Source: Sporomusaceae bacterium UBA1887 (GTDB taxonomy: Bacteria > Bacillota > Negativicutes > Sporomusales > DSM-15969). Taken from it: a DNA stretch of 28,138 bases. The notes under the pieces were generated by a model, which did not search any database, was not told where the DNA came from, and saw only the letters and a list, made by a program, of their open reading frames with translations. The stretch covers positions 14,513 through 42,650 of the forward strand of contig DDHB01000068.1 of assembly GCA_002337925.1 (NCBI GenBank), read 5' to 3'. The translations under genes were made by a program, and so were the position numbers. Positions 1-6,952 of this stretch are shown piece by piece. Each line of letters starts with the position of its first letter. Position 1 is the stretch's first letter.

Positions 1-300
1 AATATTTTCCAAAACTGTTTTATGCGGAAAAAGGTTGAAACGTTGAAAAACCATACCAATTTGCATGCGAAGGGCACAAAGATCGGATTTTGCATTGATT
101 TCATGACCCTCGAAGGAAATATGGCCGGACTGAATGCTCTCAAGCTGATTAAGACATCTCAGAACGGTGCTTTTTCCTGAACCGCTCGGTCCAATGATGA
201 CAACTTTTTCTCCTTCGCTGAGGCTGAGGGTAAAGCCTTTTAGTACTTGAACCGCACCGAATGACTTGTGAATGTCCTTCATTTCAACGATATAACTCAT
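1..300 (-). CDS. Polar amino-acid ABC transporter ATP-binding protein (GlnQ family), N-terminal part
   Basis: This is the cytoplasmic ATPase that powers the amino-acid importer encoded just upstream. The first 100 codons are present and the gene runs off the left edge in frame. The Walker A motif GPSGSGKST is at about residues 38-46, and the Q-loop GMVFQRFNLFPHKT lies near the truncated end. The ATG at 300 overlaps the stop of the permease gene (ATGA overlap), so the two are probably translationally coupled. The signature and Walker B motifs lie outside the window. Family assignment to the GlnQ/HisP group is firm; the exact substrate cannot be read from the sequence. Confidence 0.93.
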   Translation of the reverse strand, partial: MSYIVEMKDIHKSFGAVQVLKGFTLSLSEGEKVVIIGPSGSGKSTVLRCLNQLESIQSGHISFEGHEINAKSDLCALRMQIGMVFQRFNLFPHKTVLENI

Positions 301-950
301 TGTCTGGCCATCCTTTTCTCCAGTTTGTCTGCAATGATCATAAAGACGGAATTCATAATCAGATACAGTACAGCAATTGTCGTATAGACCTCAAATGTTC
401 GAAAAGTAGTATAAATAAGTTGTTCGCCAGTACGGAGCAGTTCGGTAATCGTCACAAGAGAAGCGATTGATGAATTTTTGAGTGTCATGATAAATTGATT
501 AACAAGAGGTGGGATACAAATCTTAGTTGCCTGTGGTCCGATGATCCGCATCATTGCCTGACGGTAATTCATGCCAAGCGACATGGCGGCTTCCATCTGC
601 CCTTTGTCGACAGCTTGAATGCCTGCCCGGATAATTTCGGTAACATATGCTCCTGTATTAATTGCTAATCCCAGTATGCCTGCCGTCATGCTGGATAGTT
701 TAATGCCAAGCTGGGGCAGACCGAAATAGAGGATAAAGAGCTGAACCATTACAGGCGTGCCGCGAATAATCCAAACATAGAGAAAAGCGAGTGTGTTCAG
801 CAGCCGGTTGGAGGATGTCCGGCACAGTGCGCCGCTGATGCCAAATACCATGCCTAACAGCAGAGAAAAAAAGGAGATTTCCAGAGTTGCCAGACAGCCT
901 TCTAATAAAATAGGAAACTTAGCTAGAATGATAGAATAATCAAGGTTCAT
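297..950 (-). CDS. Polar amino-acid ABC transporter permease (HisM/GlnP family)
   Basis: This is an inner-membrane permease of a polar amino-acid importer, 217 aa, a usual length for the family. Several hydrophobic segments are visible, starting with an N-terminal one at about residues 18-40. The EAA loop that docks the ATPase is recognisable as EAAMSLGMNYRQAMMRIIGPQA at about residues 120-141 with its conserved glycine and the PQA end. An AAAGGA ribosome site lies a few bases before the ATG at 950. It sits 21 bp after the binding-protein gene and overlaps the ATPase gene by 4 bp, so the three form one operon. Confidence 0.94.
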   Translation of the reverse strand: MNLDYSIILAKFPILLEGCLATLEISFFSLLLGMVFGISGALCRTSSNRLLNTLAFLYVWIIRGTPVMVQLFILYFGLPQLGIKLSSMTAGILGLAINTGAYVTEIIRAGIQAVDKGQMEAAMSLGMNYRQAMMRIIGPQATKICIPPLVNQFIMTLKNSSIASLVTITELLRTGEQLIYTTFRTFEVYTTIAVLYLIMNSVFMIIADKLEKRMARQ

Positions 951-971
951 AAAGATGTCCTTTCTTATCAG

Positions 972-1790
972 TTAGTTAGGTGAAGTTACCCATTTTTTAT
1001 AAAGCTTATCAGCCTCACCATTTTGTTTCATTTCAGTGAGAACGCTATTAATAACGGCCAGCAGTTCCTGATCCCCTTTTTTGACTGCAATCCCTAAAGA
1101 CGATTTGGTAAAGGTGTCGCCAACTACTTTAACACCAGGATGAGCCTTGTTATACTCCAACTGATTCAGCAGGTCATTAACGGCAGCATCTAAGCGGCCA
1201 TTTTCTAAATCAAGCAAATAGTCAACCGTTTCTTTATAGCTTTTGATTGTGATAGCTGCTCCCTTTTCTTTCAATTCATTGGCGACTTTTTCGCTGGTAG
1301 CACCTGTTTTGACGCCAACAACTTTTCCGTTAAGATCATTGGTAGATTTAATATCGTTGTTTTCCGAGCGCACAACCAGTACCATTCCGGTATCCATGTA
1401 GGGATCGGCAAAATCAACTACTTCTTTGCGGGCATCCGTTATGTACATGGCAGCGATGACTAAATCAGCCTGCCCGTTTTGAACAGAGGGAATCAAACTG
1501 GTAAATTGCATTTCCCGTACTTCTAAAGGAACACCAATCTTTTTGGCGATAGCCTCGGCCACATCAATATCATAGCCTACGACTTTATTGGTCTTCTCAT
1601 CGTGATATTCAAAGGGGCGGTAATTGCCTGTAGCCAAAACCAGCTTTCCGGCTTTTTTAATTTCATCGATACGGCTTGTTTTTTTTGCGGTGTCACTGGT
1701 AGCGGCCGGTGCCTGACCGCAACCGGAGAGCAAGGTCGCAACGAACACCAGTATTGCCAGCAGGCCAAGGGCTTTTCTAAATGTTTTCAT
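972..1790 (-). CDS. Amino-acid ABC transporter substrate-binding lipoprotein (family 3)
   Basis: This is the extracytoplasmic receptor of the importer, 272 aa. The N-terminus is a lipoprotein signal: two basic residues, a hydrophobic stretch, then the lipobox LLSGC with the lipid-modified Cys at residue 24. The mature part is a periplasmic-binding fold of the polar amino-acid class, seen in GYDIDVAEAIAKKIG (about 73-87) and in TDARKEVVDFADPY (about 118-131), the region that usually carries the Arg contacting the ligand carboxylate. It is the first gene of the operon and lies downstream of a promoter and leader hairpins. The ligand could be a basic, acidic or neutral amino acid; the sequence alone does not decide. 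Confidence 0.94.
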   Translation of the reverse strand: MKTFRKALGLLAILVFVATLLSGCGQAPAATSDTAKKTSRIDEIKKAGKLVLATGNYRPFEYHDEKTNKVVGYDIDVAEAIAKKIGVPLEVREMQFTSLIPSVQNGQADLVIAAMYITDARKEVVDFADPYMDTGMVLVVRSENNDIKSTNDLNGKVVGVKTGATSEKVANELKEKGAAITIKSYKETVDYLLDLENGRLDAAVNDLLNQLEYNKAHPGVKVVGDTFTKSSLGIAVKKGDQELLAVINSVLTEMKQNGEADKLYKKWVTSPN

Positions 1791-1821
1791 ATTCTATCCC
1801 TCTTTCTTAAATGAATTATAG

Positions 1822-1837
1822 TAAGGCCTTTGCCTTA
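1822..1837 (-). other. Small hairpin before the amino-acid binding-protein start
   Basis: TAAGGC and GCCTTA form a perfect 6-bp stem with a 4-base loop, located about 30 bases upstream of the binding-protein ATG. It is the third hairpin in the leader and could influence ribosome access; its function is not known. Confidence 0.35.
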
Positions 1838-1852
1838 TTACCAAATAAAGAG

Positions 1853-1886
1853 ACGGAGTCTGTGTTTGGTTAACACAAGGCTCCGT
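1853..1886 (-). terminator. Second leader hairpin, terminator-like, upstream of amino-acid ABC operon
   Basis: ACGGAG (1853-1858) pairs with CTCCGT (1881-1886) and TGTGTT (1861-1866) with AACACA (1872-1877), with a small internal loop. Read on the minus strand the stem is followed by CTCTTTATTT, a weak U-rich tail. It may be a second attenuator or a stabilising stem. Confidence 0.4.
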
Positions 1887-1891
1887 TGCCA

Positions 1892-1931
1892 TAAAAAAAC
1901 AGAAAAGCCCCGGAATATATTTCCGAGGCTT
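1892..1931 (-). terminator. Leader terminator (possible attenuator) of amino-acid ABC operon
   Basis: AAGCCcCGGAA (1905-1915) pairs with TTCCGaGGCTT (1921-1931), 10 of 11 positions paired around a 5-base loop. On the minus strand it is followed by TTTTCTG and then a run of seven or eight T. That is a good intrinsic terminator lying between the predicted promoter and the first gene of the operon, so it would act on that operon's own transcript. On the plus strand there is no T-run. Confidence 0.6.
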
Positions 1932-1961
1932 CATTGCCGAATCATCTATAGAATTTATTTA

Positions 1962-1990
1962 AGCATAACAAATTAAATGAGCATTGACAA
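1962..1990 (-). promoter_or_regulatory. Predicted sigma-A promoter for amino-acid ABC operon
   Basis: On the minus strand the -35 element TTGTCA (1985-1990) is separated by exactly 17 bases from the -10 element TATGCT (1962-1967). Transcription would start near 1955 and give a leader of about 165 bases carrying the hairpins described at 1822-1931. Confidence 0.55.
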
Positions 1991-2002
1991 GACGTTTATT
2001 TA

Positions 2003-2023
2003 AGAAAAGGACTGAACTTTTCT
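2003..2023. repeat. Inverted repeat between divergent transporter operons
   Basis: AGAAAAG and CTTTTCT form a perfect 7-bp inverted repeat with a 7-base spacer. It lies just upstream of the two divergent promoters of the amino-acid ABC and tct operons, so it could be an operator, but no regulator gene is adjacent. Confidence 0.35.
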
Positions 2024-2051
2024 AGAAGCTTTCAGTGGATAATGTGAGTAG

Positions 2052-2080
2052 TTGATATAATATTCGAATTATAGTAAAAT
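2052..2080 (+). promoter_or_regulatory. Predicted sigma-A promoter for tctCBA
   Basis: TTGATA (2052-2057) and TAAAAT (2075-2080) are spaced by 17 bases, giving a start near 2087 and a short leader before the GGAGGA ribosome site at 2105-2110. The 327-base stretch from 1791 to 2117 has no gene; it holds this promoter, the divergent one and the leader hairpins. Confidence 0.5.
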
Positions 2081-2117
2081 ATAATGGAATATTCTATATT
2101 ATATGGAGGAAAGTGGA

Positions 2118-3089
2118 ATGAGAAAACAGATTGCTTTTTTGCTGGCTGCATTATTAATTGTAACTATGGTAGTCGCTGGCTGCGGCGGTTCGCAGACGGC
2201 CAAAAAAGAGGAAGTAAAATATCCTACTAAACCGATTGAGCTTATTGTACCCTTCGCTGCAGGCGGTGGTACAGATGCAGTGGGCCGCGCTTTTGCCGAA
2301 GCGCTTAAAGGCAATTTAAAACAAGAGGTTGTTGTAGTAAATAAAACGGGTGGCGGCGGTGCTGTCGGTATGGCAGAAGGCTTGAAAGCCAAAGCAGATG
2401 GCTATACGCTGACCATGGTTACCCGCGAGGTGGTTTCGCTGCCGCTTCAAGGGCAAGCACCTTTTAAGACTGCAGATTTTCGTCTCATTGCCAATGTTAA
2501 TACTGACCCTACTGTTATTGTTGTATCTACAGATTCAAAGTATAAGACCATTGAGGATCTGCTCGCTGATCTGAAGGCTAATCCAGATAAACTTAATTTT
2601 GCTGCTTCTGTAACACCTAACTTTTATGCTATCCAGTTTTCGCAGGCCGCAGGTGTCAAATTTGTCACGGTGCCTTTCCAGGGCGCAGCTCCGGCCATGA
2701 CGGAGATCCTCGGGGGAAGAGCAGATTTTGGTATTTACGGACCGGGAGAAGTAAAAGCACAAATTGACGCAGGAAAATTACGTCCTTTGGCAGTTATGGC
2801 TGATAAACGTTTTGACGGCTTAAAGGATATACCGACGCTGAAAGAAAAAGGAATCGATGCCTCGACAGGTACCTATCGCGGAATTGCTGTTCCTCCTGGA
2901 ACACCGGATGCGGTTGTGAAAGTGCTGGAGGAGGCAGTAGCCGCTGCTGTTAAGGATGCTAAGTTTGTTGAATTTATGAATAAATCCTTTTTAGGAATCG
3001 ACTATAAAAATGCCGCAGACTATAAGACATTCCTGGAGAAGGACACTAAAATACTTGAACCGATTATAGAGGCTGGCAAAAAGAAGTAA
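2118..3089 (+). CDS. tctC: Tripartite tricarboxylate transporter substrate-binding protein (TctC/BugT family)
   Basis: This is the extracytoplasmic receptor of a tripartite tricarboxylate (TTT) transporter. The ATG at 2118 is preferred over the one at 2103, because GGAGGA at 2105-2110 is correctly spaced only for 2118 and the protein then starts directly with a signal peptide (MRKQIAFLLAALL). This gives 323 aa. The lipobox VVAGC puts the lipidated Cys at residue 22. Family marks are YPTKPIELIVPFAAGGGTD early in the mature protein and PFQGAAPAMTEILGGRADFG in the middle. It heads a C-B-A operon, so it should deliver its ligand to TctAB. TTT receptors bind citrate, other dicarboxylates, aromatic acids or other small compounds; the ligand here is unknown. 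Confidence 0.93.
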   Translation: MRKQIAFLLAALLIVTMVVAGCGGSQTAKKEEVKYPTKPIELIVPFAAGGGTDAVGRAFAEALKGNLKQEVVVVNKTGGGGAVGMAEGLKAKADGYTLTMVTREVVSLPLQGQAPFKTADFRLIANVNTDPTVIVVSTDSKYKTIEDLLADLKANPDKLNFAASVTPNFYAIQFSQAAGVKFVTVPFQGAAPAMTEILGGRADFGIYGPGEVKAQIDAGKLRPLAVMADKRFDGLKDIPTLKEKGIDASTGTYRGIAVPPGTPDAVVKVLEEAVAAAVKDAKFVEFMNKSFLGIDYKNAADYKTFLEKDTKILEPIIEAGKKK

Positions 3090-3106
3090 ACTGTAAGCAA
3101 GTGGCG

Positions 3107-3149
3107 GAGCGAAGACTGATAAGCTATCAATCTTCGCTCTGATGTTTTT
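3107..3149 (+). terminator. Intra-operon hairpin between tctC and tctB
   Basis: GAGCGAAGA (3107-3115) pairs with TCTTCGCTC (3131-3139), extended by TGATA/TATCA around a 3-base loop, and followed by TGATGTTTTT. This is a strong hairpin with a modest T-run. It would stop or slow part of the transcription after the receptor gene, or protect its mRNA from 3' decay, giving more receptor than membrane subunit. Confidence 0.6.
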
Positions 3150-3167
3150 GAAAGGATGTGTTACGGC

Positions 3168-3617
3168 GTGAGCAACGCTGGAATATGGGCTGGCAGTATT
3201 ATATTACTGTATGCAATCATTATATTTTATCAATCTTTCTCACTGGACTATTCAACCCGCCTTGGGCCTGGACCTGGCTTTTTCCCAAGATGGCTGAGTG
3301 GTGGATTAATTCTTTTGACTCTTATGTATATATGGGATTGCGCGAAAAACAACAAGGTTTCAACTAGTGAGCTATGGCCTAAAGGAAGAGCTTTGGGAAC
3401 TATCCTGTCTATGCTGGGCGGGCTGGTTGTTTTTACCGTTATAGTAAATACTACCGGCTTTGTGATAGCAGGCAGCATCTTGCTGTTTGCCATGTTTATC
3501 CGCGATTACAAGTGGTATTACGCACTTAGTGCCTCTGTTGCTATAGCGGTGCTATTACTGTTTGTGTTTCAATCGCTGCTGGGAGTTTCACTCCCCGTTA
3601 ATGAGTATGGATGGTAG
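3168..3617 (+). CDS. tctB: Tripartite tricarboxylate transporter small membrane subunit (TctB)
   Basis: This is the small integral-membrane partner of TctA, about 149 aa with four predicted hydrophobic segments. An ATG exists in frame at 3156, but AAAGG directly abuts it. The GTG at 3168 is preceded by AAAGGATGTG, 9 of 10 bases like the ideal ribosome site, at workable distance, and gives VSNAGIWAGSIILLYA, a typical TctB start. The segment LGPGPGFFPRWLSGGLILL (about residues 33-51) is a family feature. It lies between tctC and tctA, 14 bp before tctA. Confidence 0.88.
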   Translation: MSNAGIWAGSIILLYAIIIFYQSFSLDYSTRLGPGPGFFPRWLSGGLILLTLMYIWDCAKNNKVSTSELWPKGRALGTILSMLGGLVVFTVIVNTTGFVIAGSILLFAMFIRDYKWYYALSASVAIAVLLLFVFQSLLGVSLPVNEYGW

Positions 3618-3631
3618 GGGGAGAGTAGGAA

Positions 3632-5137
3632 ATGGATTCATTTATACCGTTGCTTGACGGTTTTGCAACAGCGTTAGCAGGCTGGAATTTGTTATATTGT
3701 CTTATTGGTGTAACAATCGGCATGCTTGTGGGAATATTGCCCGGCCTGGGGCCAACAACCGGCACGGCTCTGCTGCTGCCAATAACATTTTCCATGGAGC
3801 CTGTACCGGCCATTATTATGCTGGCAGGTATTTACTATGGTTCACTTTATGGTGGAACGATTACGTCCGTGCTGATCAATACACCTGGGGAAGCAGCCTC
3901 GGTGGCAACTTGTTTTGATGGTTACCCAATGGCCAGGCAGGGGCGGGCAGGAACCGCTCTAGGAGTTGCTGCCATTGGCTCTTTTATTGGTGGAACCTTT
4001 GCGGTTATCAGCTTAGTATTTATTGGGCCTCCGTTAGCGGAATTCGCCTTGAAATTTGGTCCTCCCGAGTTTTTTGCGTTAATGGTGCTTGGTTTGGTTA
4101 TGGTTGTCGGGTTAATGGGAAAGTCGATTATTCGCGGTATTATTTCAGCAGTTATCGGCTTGACACTATCCTTAGTCGGTATGGATCCAATTTCTGGCGC
4201 TCTCAGATTTACTTTTGGTGAACTTCACTTAATGGAAGGCTTTGATTTTGTAACAATCGCCATGGGTTTATTTGGTATTTCCGAAGTACTGCAAGGTATG
4301 GAGTCCTCTCACCATGCCGGAAAGCCTCCTAAAGTGGGCTCCCTGTTTCCGCGCCGCGAAGAATGGAAACCTACGCTGATGGCTATTGCCAGAGGAACAG
4401 GTATCGGCTGCCTCACCGGCTTAATTCCCGGCTCTAATGCCGTTATTCCTACAATATTATCGTACACGGTGGAAAAGAAAGTAGCTAAAGATCCTTCCCG
4501 GTTTGGCAAAGGCGCCATTGAGGGAGTTGCCGGTCCTGAAACGGCTAATAATGCGTATTGCGGCGCGGCACTTATTCCTCTATTTACGTTGGGAATTCCC
4601 AGCTCTCCAACGATTGCGGTACTGTTCGGAGCTTTTATTATGCATGGTCTGACGCCTGGACCGGCTTTGTTTCAAAGCAATGCCAATTTCGTCTGGTCAG
4701 TTATTGCCAGTATGTTCATCGGCAATGCAATCCTGCTTGTTATGAACCTGCCCTTAGCCCGGATGTGGGGAAAGATTGCTACCATTCCGCCCAAAATGCT
4801 CTATCCGGCAATTGTTATTGTGTCCGTTCTGGGAGCATATAGTGTGAGCGGCAGTGTGTGGGATATTTGGGTAATGATCGTATTTGGAGTGCTCGGTTAT
4901 ATCATGAAGAAACTCGATATTCCCATGGCACCTGTTGTGCTGACTTTTGTGCTGGGCAAAATGATAGAAAGTTCATTGCTGCAATCCTTGATGTATTTCA
5001 AAGGGAGCTTTCTAGGGTTCTTCAACCGGCCTATTGCAGGATCGCTACTGGCTTTAGCAATGTTGTTATTGATTTTGGCGATAGTGGCCAGTGTGAAAAA
5101 CAAACGGGGTATATTGGCTGATGATGCTGAGGTGTAA
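3632..5137 (+). CDS. tctA: Tripartite tricarboxylate transporter large membrane subunit (TctA)
   Basis: This is the large channel-forming subunit, 501 aa with about 11-12 hydrophobic segments, the usual TctA size. The N-terminal half carries the family motif GILPGLGPTTGTALLLP (about residues 33-49). The second, inverted half has ALIPLFTLGIPSSPT and the segment KGAIEGVAGPETANNA. Its second PG-loop reads LIPGSNAVIPTILSY where TctA proteins usually have a glycine-rich PGAG-like form, a mild divergence. A GGGGGAGAG ribosome site precedes the ATG at 3632. The gene ends the tct operon at a bidirectional terminator. Confidence 0.95.
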   Translation: MDSFIPLLDGFATALAGWNLLYCLIGVTIGMLVGILPGLGPTTGTALLLPITFSMEPVPAIIMLAGIYYGSLYGGTITSVLINTPGEAASVATCFDGYPMARQGRAGTALGVAAIGSFIGGTFAVISLVFIGPPLAEFALKFGPPEFFALMVLGLVMVVGLMGKSIIRGIISAVIGLTLSLVGMDPISGALRFTFGELHLMEGFDFVTIAMGLFGISEVLQGMESSHHAGKPPKVGSLFPRREEWKPTLMAIARGTGIGCLTGLIPGSNAVIPTILSYTVEKKVAKDPSRFGKGAIEGVAGPETANNAYCGAALIPLFTLGIPSSPTIAVLFGAFIMHGLTPGPALFQSNANFVWSVIASMFIGNAILLVMNLPLARMWGKIATIPPKMLYPAIVIVSVLGAYSVSGSVWDIWVMIVFGVLGYIMKKLDIPMAPVVLTFVLGKMIESSLLQSLMYFKGSFLGFFNRPIAGSLLALAMLLLILAIVASVKNKRGILADDAEV

Positions 5138-5146
5138 TCGTAAGTA

Positions 5147-5182
5147 TGTAAAAACCGGAACACTCATGTTCCGGTTTTTACA
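5147..5182. terminator. Bidirectional terminator between tctA and the small minus-strand gene
   Basis: TGTAAAAACCGGAAC (5147-5161) and GTTCCGGTTTTTACA (5168-5182) form a perfect 15-bp stem with a 6-base loop. A T-run lies on the exit side for both strands, so it can end the convergent tctA and 5190-5417 transcripts. Confidence 0.88.
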
Positions 5183-5189
5183 TTCACTG

Positions 5190-5417
5190 TCAGGCCTCTT
5201 CTTTTTGTTCTTTGCTTTGCTCTTCTTCCGGCACACTGACTTCTTCAGGCCGTTCTAAGGATTGGGTGCCATTCAGACGGATTTTTTCCAGTAATTCGAC
5301 CATCTGTTTGTTTTGTACGATGATAATTTCCTGGTTCTTTATCATGGCCTGCAAGGGTGTTAATGCCGTTTCAAATCTGTCCGTCACATATTTAACCACT
5401 TTTTCGTAGGAAGCCAA
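5190..5417 (-). CDS. Small acidic-tailed protein of unknown function (75 aa)
   Basis: No family was recognised. A TTG start at 5417 is supported by a near-perfect ribosome site AAGGAGGGG at 5425-5433 with a 7-base spacer. The first 50 residues look helical with spaced hydrophobics (IKNQEIIIVQNKQMVELLEK, about 26-45), compatible with a short coiled coil. The last 20 or so residues are rich in Glu and Gln (SVPEEEQSKEQKEEA) and probably disordered. There is no signal peptide or membrane segment. It stands alone, convergent with tctA and divergent from the thiamine operon. The strong ribosome site and terminator make it a likely real gene. Confidence 0.65.
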   Translation of the reverse strand: MASYEKVVKYVTDRFETALTPLQAMIKNQEIIIVQNKQMVELLEKIRLNGTQSLERPEEVSVPEEEQSKEQKEEA

Positions 5418-5496
5418 CTAAAATCCCCTCCTTAAACTATTGCGGTACTTCATCATATTGCAGGACGAGTAAAAAAGTGACTAGTTAAGGAAAGGT

Positions 5497-5525
5497 TTGC
5501 ATATTTAGTTATTATATATTAGTAT
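5497..5525 (+). promoter_or_regulatory. Predicted promoter of the thiamine-salvage operon
   Basis: TTGCAT (5497-5502) and TAGTAT (5520-5525) are 17 bases apart. The -10 match is only moderate, but its place, with transcription starting near 5532 just ahead of the riboswitch aptamer, fits well. Confidence 0.4.
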
Positions 5526-5540
5526 TACAGTAATGGAATA

Positions 5541-5640
5541 TGGGCGAGGGGTGCCGGAGAGACCGGCTGAGATACAGAACGTGTTCTTCTGTGACCCTTA
5601 ATTCACCTGATCTGGGTAATGCCAGCGTAGGAATAGCCAA
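5541..5640 (+). promoter_or_regulatory. TPP riboswitch (THI element)
   Basis: The conserved TPP aptamer landmarks occur in order: GAGGGGTGCC at about 5546-5555, GGCTGAGAT at 5565-5573 (the CUGAGA pyrimidine-binding core), GTGACCCTTAATTCACCTGA at 5591-5610, and TCTGGGTAAT followed by GCCAGCGTAGGAA at 5611-5633. It senses thiamine pyrophosphate and controls the downstream cytX-thiM-thiW genes. A terminator hairpin follows within 25 bases, so control is probably by transcription termination when TPP is abundant. Confidence 0.96.
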
Positions 5641-5664
5641 TAAGGTATTGTATGTGTCTTTGAT

Positions 5665-5697
5665 GCGCATCCCTTATGGGATGCGCTATTTAATTTT
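5665..5697 (+). terminator. Riboswitch-controlled terminator before cytX
   Basis: GCGCATCCC (5665-5673) and GGGATGCGC (5678-5686) form a perfect 9-bp stem with a TTAT loop, followed by the T-rich TATTTAATTTT. It stands between the TPP aptamer and the cytX ribosome site, the expected place for the expression platform. Confidence 0.82.
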
Positions 5698-5713
5698 AAA
5701 AGAAGGTGAAGGA

Positions 5714-6952
5714 ATGAATAGTACAGGCTCTGCCATGGAGTTTAAGCATTTTCTATTTTTGTGGTTTGGTGCAGCAGTATCCATTGCCGAAATTTTTGCC
5801 GGTGGTATTCTCGCTCCACTCGGATTTGCCAGTGGTATTAGCGCGATCCTGTTAGGGCACCTCATAGGGATTGTGCTGTTAGTATTATGCGGTATCATTG
5901 GCTCCCGCGAGCGTATTTCCGCTATTGAATCAACCCGCATATCTTTTGGCAGTTATGGAGTGTACTTATTTTCTATATTAAACGTGCTGCAGTTGGTTGG
6001 CTGGACAGCCATTATGATTATATCAGCGGCAAAGTCTGCCAATGAAGTCACAAAAATGCTGTGGCAAGGGGACTATCTCGTTGTTTGGCAGCTGGCGATC
6101 GGTGGACTTATTATGCTATGGATTGCTTTGGGGCGTGAAGGCGGCTGGAAGAAGGCTAACATGGCAGCAGTTGTTATGTTATTTGTACTTACTCTGGTTC
6201 TGAGTGGCCTGGTTTTTAATAATATCAGCGGTCTCTCTCAAATTCCAGCAGTCGGTGGAATGCCGTTTAGTGCCGGATTAGAGCTTAGTGTAGCGATGCC
6301 TCTCTCGTGGCTGCCGCTTATTGCCGATTATACCCGGTATGCAAAATCGGCGAAAAGCTCGGCTTGGGGCAGCGGCCTGGGATATTTTATTGGCAGTTGC
6401 TGGATGTATATCATCGGCTTAGGGGTTGCACTTACCGCCGGAACTGCCGATCCCGCTTCCATTATGGTGGCAGCAAATCTGGGATTAGCGGCTCTGGGGA
6501 TTATTATCCTGGCTACTGTGACTACGACATTTATGGATGCTTACTCGGCGGGGGTCAGTTTTTCCAGTCTTTGCCCCGGATTGAATGAGAAATATATTGC
6601 CTTTTTTATGGCTGTAATTGGCACAGTGCTGGCCCTTATCGTGAATATGGAGCAATATGAAAGCTTTTTGCTTGCAATCGGCTCCGTTTTTGCTCCCTTG
6701 TTTGCTATTGTACTTACTGATTATTTTTGGCTTAAAAATCGCCGTATCAGGCCGGAATTAAAAGCAAACTTTCTAGCCCTGGCAGTATGGGGACTGGGTG
6801 TAGCGCTGTATTACAAGTTTCTTGCATGGGAGCTTGCAATCGGAGCAACAATTCCAGTGCTTGTATTGGTTAGTCTGCTATATGCAATTGTAGGGAGGGT
6901 GGCCAATCCATGGATGTATTGCAAGCTGTCTGCCAAACACTCGAGCAAGTAA
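5714..6952 (+). CDS. cytX: Putative hydroxymethylpyrimidine transporter CytX (NCS1 family)
   Basis: This is an inner-membrane permease of the nucleobase-cation symport-1 family, 412 aa with about 12 hydrophobic segments. Members found behind TPP riboswitches are assigned to uptake of hydroxymethylpyrimidine, a thiamine precursor. The reading frame stays open back to 5540, through the riboswitch, but the real start is the ATG at 5714. It has AGAAGGTGAAGG just upstream and gives the typical N-terminus FLFLWFGAAVSIAEIFAGG. Another family mark is PLSWLPLIADYTRYAK near the middle. The 3' end overlaps thiM by 43 bases. Substrate is inferred from family and riboswitch. Confidence 0.9.
   Translation: MNSTGSAMEFKHFLFLWFGAAVSIAEIFAGGILAPLGFASGISAILLGHLIGIVLLVLCGIIGSRERISAIESTRISFGSYGVYLFSILNVLQLVGWTAIMIISAAKSANEVTKMLWQGDYLVVWQLAIGGLIMLWIALGREGGWKKANMAAVVMLFVLTLVLSGLVFNNISGLSQIPAVGGMPFSAGLELSVAMPLSWLPLIADYTRYAKSAKSSAWGSGLGYFIGSCWMYIIGLGVALTAGTADPASIMVAANLGLAALGIIILATVTTTFMDAYSAGVSFSSLCPGLNEKYIAFFMAVIGTVLALIVNMEQYESFLLAIGSVFAPLFAIVLTDYFWLKNRRIRPELKANFLALAVWGLGVALYYKFLAWELAIGATIPVLVLVSLLYAIVGRVANPWMYCKLSAKHSSK

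Noticed and set aside
1853..1931. Leader hairpins read as a plus-strand terminator
   Set aside because: No T-run follows on the plus strand; the T-runs are on the minus strand only.
2103..2117. Earlier ATG for tctC
   Set aside because: The GGAGGA site overlaps that ATG and can only serve the ATG at 2118, where the signal peptide begins.
5540..5713. Upstream extension of the cytX reading frame by 58 codons
   Set aside because: The frame passes through the TPP riboswitch and terminator, has no ribosome site, and the NCS1 protein starts naturally at 5714.
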